DNA of 64,000 nt from Acidianus hospitalis (lineage in GTDB: Archaea; Thermoproteota; Thermoprotei_A; Sulfolobales; Sulfolobaceae): NCBI GenBank assembly GCA_046533895.1, contig JAWDOK010000002.1:124001-188000 (forward strand). Reading direction: 5' to 3'. This document shows positions 58,187 to 64,000 of this stretch, piece by piece. The notes under the pieces are model-generated. The model made no database searches. It worked only from the letters and a program-made list of their open reading frames with translations, and was not told the DNA's origin. The number at the start of each line of letters is the position of its first letter. The stretch's first letter is position 1. The translations under genes were made by a program, and so were the position numbers.

Positions 58187-58690
58187 TCACACCTTTATAC
58201 AACCATTAACTCCGCATACGTATTTAACTTCATTGCCATATGGTGAAATGGTTTTATTATTTCCGACAAAAAGAAAACCTTTCCATTTGATTATAACTGA
58301 GCCACTTGTGGGTACTTTAGAACTAATTACTTTAATATTTTCGACATAATTTATATATCCCTTCAGCTCTATCGATATGTTTACGGGAGTGTAAGTGAGA
58401 TTATTGCATTCACCATGTCTTATGTTAATAGAATCAGGATAATGAGCAATTATCCTAGTTCCTAGTGTTTGGTAAATGTACCAAGCACCTCCACTCACAG
58501 ATTTACAACAACTAGTCAAGAAAAGATACATTGGCTTTTTACCTTTTGTTATTTCCAGAATATCCATTAGTTCCGAATTTCCTATATTTTCTTTACTATC
58601 TATTATAAAAAAGTTATTTTCGTCTGTATTTATTATATACATTTCGTTATCAATTGTATACACTCCGTTTCCTAAATATGCGAACGTCAT
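58187..58690 (-). CDS. Degenerate metallo-beta-lactamase-like protein
   Basis: 167 residues with the MBL strand order: NGVYTIDNEMYIINTDENNF, then LTSCCKSVSGGAWYIYQTLG where active enzymes have THxHxDHxGG, then RIIAHYPDSINIRHGE, and KVPTSGSVIIKWKGFLFVG where HTPGSV...LFxGD is expected. All His/Asp metal ligands are replaced, two by Cys. Probably a non-catalytic MBL fold. Start overlaps the PRTase-regulator gene by 4 nt. Confidence 0.68.
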   Translation of the reverse strand: MTFAYLGNGVYTIDNEMYIINTDENNFFIIDSKENIGNSELMDILEITKGKKPMYLFLTSCCKSVSGGAWYIYQTLGTRIIAHYPDSINIRHGECNNLTYTPVNISIELKGYINYVENIKVISSKVPTSGSVIIKWKGFLFVGNNKTISPYGNEVKYVCGVNGCIKV

Positions 58691-59400
58691 ATGTTAAATA
58701 TCACTTGAATACTCTCGTCTTTAAGATACTTTATATTATCTAAATTGCCCACCAAGACTAATATTCCTACTACTCTAGCACCCGCTTTTTGAAGAAGCTT
58801 TATAGAAGAGCTTATAGTTTTACCTGACTTAATTACGTCATCAACAATTAATATTCTATCATTTTTCTTTATCAGATCTTTCCTTAAATATATATTATTG
58901 ACTACACTATCAGTTTCCTTTAGGCTTTCTTCATAATATTCTAGGTTAATGGAGTCTTTATGCTTTTTAGCTATTAATAGTGGTTTATCTAAAATTAAGG
59001 ATGCAATAGTGGCAAAGGGAACTCCGTTAGTAGCTATACTAAAGATCTTGTCAACAGCGTCTTTTTGCATTAATTTTGTGAGATATAGTTCTAAAAGTAA
59101 TTTTAATAAATTTGGATAAAGCAATAATTGTGAAGAATCTATATATCCGTCTTCAAGAACTTTGATTTTATTTCTGAAGAATTTTAACAGGAACTCCTTA
59201 TTTTTAACTTTTGAAATTATTTCCATACTTTGCACATCGCTTGGGACAGTATTTCCATTTACATATCTACAAATAAGTGTTTCTTGAATTCCAAAAATTT
59301 CAGACATTTCTTTATATGTATATGAATTTTTCAATTCTCTAAGTATGTCTATAGCTAATAATCGATTTCTAATTTCCTTATCCTTACTAACTTTAATCAT
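58687..59400 (-). CDS. HTH plus PRTase regulator (GfcR/PyrE-like family)
   Basis: 237 residues. N-terminal HTH (YTYKEMSEIFGIQETLICRY), then a type I phosphoribosyltransferase fold with the PRPP loop RILIVDDVIKSGKTISS and ATNGVPFATIASL. This architecture is that of orotate-PRTase-like archaeal proteins including GfcR, a sugar-catabolism regulator of haloarchaea. Either regulator or enzyme is possible. First gene of a four-gene string to 57366. Confidence 0.83.
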   Translation of the reverse strand: MIKVSKDKEIRNRLLAIDILRELKNSYTYKEMSEIFGIQETLICRYVNGNTVPSDVQSMEIISKVKNKEFLLKFFRNKIKVLEDGYIDSSQLLLYPNLLKLLLELYLTKLMQKDAVDKIFSIATNGVPFATIASLILDKPLLIAKKHKDSINLEYYEESLKETDSVVNNIYLRKDLIKKNDRILIVDDVIKSGKTISSSIKLLQKAGARVVGILVLVGNLDNIKYLKDESIQVIFNI

Positions 59401-59425
59401 TTTATCTTCCCCGACTCATATTACA

Positions 59426-59477
59426 TAGATGAGCTACAACTTAAGTGCTGAAAAATGATGAGAGACCCACGCAGCGA
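59426..59477 (+). ncRNA. Candidate C/D-box sRNA with possible tRNA-Leu target
   Basis: In the gap upstream of the PRTase regulator: C-like TAGATGA (59426-59432), a 15-nt guide, perfect D' CTGA (59448-59451), spacer AAA, perfect C' ATGATGA (59455-59461), guide GAGACCCACGCA and a poor D (GCGA). The internal motif is ideal but the terminal D is not. GACCCACGCAG is an 11-nt perfect complement of tRNA-Leu(UAA) positions 9951-9961. Its end abuts the gatB stop. Confidence 0.35.
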
Positions 59478-60896
59478 TTAGATATTTTGAAGCTTTTCTT
59501 TTAGTAACTGGTTAGTTAAATATGGGTCGGCCTTGCCTCTAGTCTTTTTCATTACCTTGCCTACAAGGTAGTTTATAACTTTAGGATCCTTTTTAGCTGC
59601 AAGTGCTGCGTCTTTATCCTCTTCTAATACCTCATCAATTATTTTTTCTAGATAATCTTTATCGCTTATCACATTTAATTTTTCTTTCTCAATTATTTCT
59701 CTAGGATTTTTACCTTCAAGAATTATTTGAGGTAAAACTTCCTTTAAGATTTTTATTGATATTATACCTTTATCCATCATATTCATAAGTTCTGCTAAAG
59801 CTTCTGGAGTAGCTTTTGAATCACTAATTCTTAAGTTTTTGTCATTTATCCACCTTAAATAATCATTTATTATAACATTCACCAATTTTTTATAATTGTT
59901 ATATAATTTTGCAGTTCTCTCAAATAAGTCAGCAAGTGCCTTATCGGATACTAGAACTTCAGCATCATATTCCGTGATTCCGTACATTTCTACTATTCTT
60001 TTCATTCTAGCATCTGGAAGCTCTGGCATGGATTCTTTTACTTTTCTAATATAATCCTCAGTTATTTGATATGGGGGCAAATCTGGATCTGGGAAATATC
60101 TGTAGTCCTCTTCAGACTCCTTTAATCTAATTGGTACTGTAACTTTCCTTTCTGCATCCCAATGTCTAGTTTCTCTAGTTACCTTTAAACCTTGTGCAAT
60201 GGCAGCTTTTTGTCTTGCAACTTCATATTTTATTGCATCTTCTACATCTCTAATAGACCCAACGTTCTTTACTTCTACTCTTTCACCACCTTCAACTGAA
60301 ATATTAACGTCTGCTCTCATTGAACCTTCAATTTCACAATTGCATACGTCTAAATGTTCCAGTATTGATCTTAGTTTGTTTAGAAATTCCCTAGCTTCTT
60401 TAGGCTGTTCAATATCCGGTTCTGTCACTATTTCTAGTAATCCAATTCCAGATCTATTATAATCCAGTAGCGTATATTTACTAGTCAACATTGATCCAGA
60501 AGGATAAACTGATTTTGCAGGGTCTTCCTCTATATTTATCCTCCTTATTCTTACCTTTTTATTCCCAATGTTAAGATATCCTGCTTTAGCTATTGCCATG
60601 CTACCTGGGCCGTCGTATTGGGAAATCTGATAATTTTTTGCCATGTCAGGATAAAAATAATGCTTTCTACTGAATATCAAATAGGGCGCTATTTCGCAAT
60701 TAAGAGCTATTGCTACCATTATTGCTTTTTTAAGTGCCTCTTCATTTAATACCGGTATTGCACCAGGCAAACCTAAGCAAACTGGACAAACTACGGTGTT
60801 GGGTTCTTTTCCTACATAATCTGTAGGGCAAGAGCAAAATAATTTAGTTTTTAATGAATTTAAATGAACGTGAACTTCCAGACCTATCTTTGGCAT
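59478..60896 (-). CDS. gatB: Glu/Asp-tRNA amidotransferase subunit B
   Basis: 472 residues from ATG 60896 (MPKIGLEVHVHLNSLKTKLF) with GAGTGAT upstream; fourteen earlier codons are open but overlap cdd's end. Zinc site CSCP...CPVC, RKHYFYPDMAKNYQISQYD, the Asn-rich RADVNIS and the tail domain. Transamidates mischarged tRNA with GatA/GatC; those genes are not in the window. Confidence 0.95.
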   Translation of the reverse strand: MPKIGLEVHVHLNSLKTKLFCSCPTDYVGKEPNTVVCPVCLGLPGAIPVLNEEALKKAIMVAIALNCEIAPYLIFSRKHYFYPDMAKNYQISQYDGPGSMAIAKAGYLNIGNKKVRIRRINIEEDPAKSVYPSGSMLTSKYTLLDYNRSGIGLLEIVTEPDIEQPKEAREFLNKLRSILEHLDVCNCEIEGSMRADVNISVEGGERVEVKNVGSIRDVEDAIKYEVARQKAAIAQGLKVTRETRHWDAERKVTVPIRLKESEEDYRYFPDPDLPPYQITEDYIRKVKESMPELPDARMKRIVEMYGITEYDAEVLVSDKALADLFERTAKLYNNYKKLVNVIINDYLRWINDKNLRISDSKATPEALAELMNMMDKGIISIKILKEVLPQIILEGKNPREIIEKEKLNVISDKDYLEKIIDEVLEEDKDAALAAKKDPKVINYLVGKVMKKTRGKADPYLTNQLLKEKLQNI

Positions 60897-60906
60897 TTTT
60901 ATCACT

Positions 60907-61302
60907 CTATAACCTAAATGCATGCGGTAATAAATCATTTAATTTAAATCTTATCACATTACCTTCCTTATCAAGCGTTATAACTTCCATATTTTCAGAG
61001 AATTCTGCTAAGACTTGTCTACAAGCTCCGCAAGGCATTATGCCTTTCCCTTCAGAGGTTATTATTGCGATCTTTTTAAATTTCCTATATCCATTACTAA
61101 CTGCATTAAAAACTGCGACTCTTTCCGCACATATTGATAGACCGTACGACGAATTTTCTATATTAGTTCCAGTAAATATTTTGCCATCTTCAGTAACTAT
61201 TGCTGCACCAACGTGTATATTTGAATATGGAGCATAAGAGTTTCTTGTAGCATTTTTTGCAATTTCCAATAATTTTTCATCCGAAAGATCTGTCTCCTGC
61301 AT
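60907..61302 (-). CDS. cdd: Cytidine deaminase
   Basis: 131 residues. NSYAPYSNIHVGAAIVTEDG, ENSSYGLSICAERVA (Cys-Ala-Glu) and MPCGACRQVLAEF supply the zinc and proton-shuttle residues. Pyrimidine salvage; overlaps upp by 26 nt. Confidence 0.95.
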   Translation of the reverse strand: MQETDLSDEKLLEIAKNATRNSYAPYSNIHVGAAIVTEDGKIFTGTNIENSSYGLSICAERVAVFNAVSNGYRKFKKIAIITSEGKGIMPCGACRQVLAEFSENMEVITLDKEGNVIRFKLNDLLPHAFRL

Positions 61303-61927
61303 CTCCTAACCCTGGAATTATATATCCTTTATTATTTAGTTCAGGATCTATTGATATCGTGAAAAAGTATACTTGAGGATATAATTCTAGAATCCTTTTA
61401 ACTCCATACTCGGACGCTATTACTGAAGCAATGTAAATTCTTTTAGGTTCTTCTTTTTCAACTTTTTCCAAAACTTTTAGCATTGTACTTGCAGTTGCTA
61501 CCATTGGATCGCTTATTATTACATTATCTATACCTTTCCTTATTTTTGGAATTTTTTCATAGAAAATTTCTACTTCCATTTCCTTAGGTGGTTCTTTTCC
61601 TTCAAATTCTTTCCTCCTTGCAGTCACTACACCTTGCCTAGCAGCAGGAAATGCTTTAAGTAATCCCTCTACTAGAGGAGTTGCTGCTCTTAGAATATTT
61701 ATAATGATTACGTTTTCTAAATCGTAAATTCTAACTCCTTTAGTTTTTACTCCTAGTGGAGTTTCTACTTCTATTATTTCGTAATCCATAGTGTTAGCTA
61801 TTTCATAACCTATTAGCCTTCCTAATCTTACTAATCCTTTCCTGAAATTAATTTGATCTGTATCTTTATTTCTTATTTGTGTTAATATATGTAAAGAAAG
61901 AGGAGATGATAATAAAAATAGAGGCAT
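61277..61927 (-). CDS. upp: Uracil phosphoribosyltransferase
   Basis: 216 residues. LVRLGRLIGYEIANTMDYEI, INILRAATPLVEGLLKAFP, the PRPP-binding DPMVATASTMLKVLE and C-terminal GYIIPGLGDAGDRSFG. Converts uracil to UMP, completing a salvage pair with cdd. Start 4 bp from the S28e stop. Confidence 0.95.
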   Translation of the reverse strand: MPLFLLSSPLSLHILTQIRNKDTDQINFRKGLVRLGRLIGYEIANTMDYEIIEVETPLGVKTKGVRIYDLENVIIINILRAATPLVEGLLKAFPAARQGVVTARRKEFEGKEPPKEMEVEIFYEKIPKIRKGIDNVIISDPMVATASTMLKVLEKVEKEEPKRIYIASVIASEYGVKRILELYPQVYFFTISIDPELNNKGYIIPGLGDAGDRSFG

Positions 61928-61931
61928 GAAT

Positions 61932-62177
61932 TTACCTCTTTGTGGTTAACTTTCTTGCTTCTCTTTCTGTCTCTCTAAGAATCACTATATCTCCTAATCT
62001 TACTGGTCCCTTTATATTTCTTGTCAATATTCTTCCCTTATCTCTGCCTTCTAAAACTCTAACTCTAACTTGCGTTACTTCTCCAGTTACTCCAGTTCTA
62101 TCTAATATTTGTATAACTTCTGCAGGGAATCCAAACTCTTCTATTATGGGCGACGTTTCAGCTTTTTTCTCACTCAT
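61932..62177 (-). CDS. rps28e: 30S ribosomal protein S28e
   Basis: 81 residues from ATG 62177. AEVIQILDRTGVTGEVTQVR and GRILTRNIKGPVRLGDIVIL are S28e hallmarks. A TTG two codons upstream is also open. Divergent from rpl24e; S28e, L24e and Ndk neighbours are conserved in archaea. Confidence 0.95.
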   Translation of the reverse strand: MSEKKAETSPIIEEFGFPAEVIQILDRTGVTGEVTQVRVRVLEGRDKGRILTRNIKGPVRLGDIVILRETEREARKLTTKR

Positions 62178-62195
62178 ATCCAATCAGTATAATAA

Positions 62196-62228
<33 letters not shown>

Positions 62229-62244
62229 ATTTAAGTGGGTAAAA

Positions 62245-62433
62245 ATGCCTCCAGTAACTCACAAGTGCAGTTTTTGTGGAAAAGAGATAAGGCCAGGAAC
62301 AGGGTTAATGTATGTCATGAATGATGGTACAATTTTATGGTTCTGCTCTAGTAAATGTAGAAAATATATGCTAAAATATCATAAAGATCCGAGAAAGCTA
62401 AAGTGGACAACCTCGTATATGAGGGTTAGGTAA
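62245..62433 (+). CDS. rpl24e: 50S ribosomal protein L24e
   Basis: 62 residues: MPPVTHKCSFCGKEIRPGTG with a four-Cys zinc site completed by FCSSKCRKYML. The frame is open far upstream on the antisense of rps28e but is not coding there. TATA-like AAAAATTTAAG lies ~20 bp before the ATG. Its stop overlaps ndk (TAATG). Confidence 0.95.
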   Translation: MPPVTHKCSFCGKEIRPGTGLMYVMNDGTILWFCSSKCRKYMLKYHKDPRKLKWTTSYMRVR

Positions 62434-62870
62434 TGGTAAGTCAATTAGAATTTGTAATGATAAAACCTGATGGAGTAAAAAGAAGATTAATAGGAGAGAT
62501 AATTTCTAGGTTTGAAAAGAGAGGGCTTAATATTATAGCAATGAAGATGGTAAGAATTTCTAGAGAAACTGCGGAAAAATTGTATGAAGAACATAAAGGT
62601 AAGTCTTTCTTTGAGGATTTGATTTCTTATATAACTTCTGGCCCAGTAGTATGCATGGTAATAGAAGGAGACGAAGCTGTAAGCGTTATAAGGAAAATGA
62701 TAGGAGCTACTGATCCAAAAGAAGCTCTTCCTGGAACTATTAGAGGAGATTTTGCGTTAAGCAAAGCAGAAAACGTAATACACGCATCGGATTCTCCAGA
62801 GAAAGCAAAGAAAGAGATGTCTCTATTTTTCGAGGAAACGGAGTTACAACTTAATACCCAAACCGTATAA
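62433..62870 (+). CDS. ndk: Nucleoside diphosphate kinase
   Basis: 145 residues. EFVMIKPDGVKRRLIGEIIS and the active-site NVIHASDSPEKAKKEMSLFF with the phosphorylated His. Coupled to rpl24e through TAATG. Converges with infB, overlapping by 27 bp. Confidence 0.96.
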   Translation: MVSQLEFVMIKPDGVKRRLIGEIISRFEKRGLNIIAMKMVRISRETAEKLYEEHKGKSFFEDLISYITSGPVVCMVIEGDEAVSVIRKMIGATDPKEALPGTIRGDFALSKAENVIHASDSPEKAKKEMSLFFEETELQLNTQTV

Positions 62871-64000
62871 AGGATCTTCTACTCTTTTTATCTTAATAAT
62901 TTCTTGTATTACTTCTTTCATATCATCAGTTATTGTATCTTTATAATTATTAACTAGAATTTCTAAATCTTCTTTAGGCACATCAGTATAAAGTATGTCT
63001 CCTTCATTTATTTGCCTTCCAACCATTACACTCCCCTTTATTGAAATAGCTACTTCCATACCTTTGGTAGCCTTATCTAAAGACTTTTTATTATCTTGAA
63101 TTTGTAGTATTTCACCAACTTTTCTACCGTCATCCTTTATTAAAGGGAATTTAGGTTTTATTATTCCACCCTCTACTTCTACTCCAACTATTGCTGGATC
63201 ACTCCTCCTAAACACAAAACCTGGTAGAATCTTTATCTTACCTGGAAGAATTAAACTATCATATGTTCTCCTCTTCTTCCTTTCTCTTACATCATTAATG
63301 TATTTTTCTACTTCATCTATTAATTGATATATTATATCATTGTAAATTATCTTAACTTTTGAAGTATCAAGATTTCCTATAGGTTTAACTCTAAATGCGG
63401 CAATTACACCATATTCCTCCTCTTCTTTTCCTGCTAGTTCTGCTTCTACAATATCTCTTTTAGTTATAGGTCCAATATCTGCAAGCCTTACTGGTATTCC
63501 TCTTTTCTCTAGTGCTGTAACAATAGATTCTAATACTCCTAGGCTATCAGCTTTTACTACTATTCCTTTTACATCTTTAGCGAATCTTATTTTTGATAAT
63601 TCCTCCTCAATAAGTTTCTTATATTCGTCTATTTTGCTTTCATTTTCAGCAACATACAGTGGAGATCCAGCTAAAGCTTCCTCTAGATTTGGGGCCGAAA
63701 TTTTAACACCTGCTGCAGCAGATACTTCATCTACTGATCTATAGCCAGTTTTTGCAAGTCTCATGTCTTGTAATGGTGCAGGAAGTAATATTCCCCTTAC
63801 CTTGGTTACAATAATTCCATTTAATCCTCCAAGAATTATAGTGTCGTTCTTATGTAAAATTCCATCATAAATAATTACATCTATAGTGTGCCCTATGCCA
63901 GGATCTTCCTTAACTTCTAAAACCACACCTTTAGCCGGTCCTTCTACAAACTTCAATTTACCCTGCATATAACGTTGCGTCAAACCGGCTAGTATTGCTA
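62844..64000 (-). CDS. infB: Translation initiation factor aIF5B/IF2 (C-terminal part; runs off the window)
   Basis: The frame stays open to the window edge (LAILAGLTQRYMQGKLKFVE at the top). Visible are domain II (AKGVVLEVKEDPGIGHTIDV), the IF2 domain III region (VKGIVVKADSLGVLESIVTALEKRGIPVRLADIGPITK-like segment) and domain IV. The GTPase domain is outside the window. The factor promotes subunit joining. Confidence 0.93.
   Translation of the reverse strand, partial: AILAGLTQRYMQGKLKFVEGPAKGVVLEVKEDPGIGHTIDVIIYDGILHKNDTIILGGLNGIIVTKVRGILLPAPLQDMRLAKTGYRSVDEVSAAAGVKISAPNLEEALAGSPLYVAENESKIDEYKKLIEEELSKIRFAKDVKGIVVKADSLGVLESIVTALEKRGIPVRLADIGPITKRDIVEAELAGKEEEEYGVIAAFRVKPIGNLDTSKVKIIYNDIIYQLIDEVEKYINDVRERKKRRTYDSLILPGKIKILPGFVFRRSDPAIVGVEVEGGIIKPKFPLIKDDGRKVGEILQIQDNKKSLDKATKGMEVAISIKGSVMVGRQINEGDILYTDVPKEDLEILVNNYKDTITDDMKEVIQEIIKIKRVEDPLYGLGIKL

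Overview
The window is AT-rich chromosomal DNA (roughly two thirds A+T by eye) from a crenarchaeon of the order Sulfolobales; it reads most like Acidianus/Sulfolobus. The evidence is an Orc1-1 gene with an adjacent ORB-containing origin, TFB3, Rpo8, PAN with a Urm1-like protein, bifunctional FBP aldolase/phosphatase, the tetraether lipid synthase Tes, SmAP3, intron-containing tRNAs, TATA-dependent leaderless starts and SSV-type integrase remnants. Almost everything is core genome. There is no CRISPR array, intact insertion sequence, prophage or rRNA operon.

Layout. 1-9.7 kb: information-processing gene strings on the minus strand (SBDS, proteasome alpha, RNase P proteins Pop5 and Rpp30, L15e; then S3Ae, TrmJ, HemK-like, KsgA, DUF655, RpoF, L21e), with YchF on the plus strand. 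9.7-12.4 kb: a tRNA island (Leu, Leu, Ser, Tyr, Val) with SpeE, L37e, Lsm and one C/D-box sRNA directly behind a tRNA. 12.4-23.6 kb: transcription and proteasome block (C5 methylase, TFE, HflX, MBF1; PAN, PUA protein, PAC2 chaperone; ArcTGT, SmAP3, Rpo8, proteasome beta, HisRS, TFB3). 23.7-31 kb: thermosome, HerA-like ATPase, Cgi121, Urm1, S17e, FBPA/P, ABCE1 and a 27-residue acidic Trp-rich microprotein. 31-37 kb: RpiA, SWIM protein, Elf1, GGGP synthase, Sec61-beta, HTH-CBS regulator, RNase P RNA, Tsr3, TiaS. 37.6-39 kb: replication origin and orc1-1. 39-54.5 kb: cofactor, RNA-modification, RadA, amino-acid and purine genes. 54.5-64 kb: tRNA-Thr, ThiL, Tes, a small regulatory/pyrimidine cluster, GatB, pyrimidine salvage, S28e, L24e, Ndk and part of aIF5B.

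How the genes connect. Both proteasome shells (psmA, psmB), the ATPase PAN, a PAC2-type assembly factor and a Urm1-like tag are here. RNase P is represented by its RNA and two proteins. The purine steps PurP, PurA and PurB are contiguous. ArcTGT lacks its PUA domain, and a separate PUA protein lies close by.

Most notable: (i) three eroded SSV-type integrase N-terminal fragments, each reading into the 3' end of a tRNA gene (Val, Arg, Ala), the last about 30-50 bp from the origin; (ii) the acidic Trp-repeat microprotein upstream of ABCE1; (iii) a tRNA-Leu/C-D sRNA tandem whose two guides are mutually complementary; (iv) two genes, a DUF62 enzyme and prephenate dehydratase, whose conserved N-termini have no ATG, GTG or TTG start; (v) RNase P RNA whose P1 helix supplies near-identical C-terminal codons to two convergent genes; (vi) a 31-bp frame-changing tandem duplication in tfb3; and (vii) a degenerate metallo-beta-lactamase-like protein beside a PRTase-type regulator. 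All calls come from reading the sequence; no database search was run.
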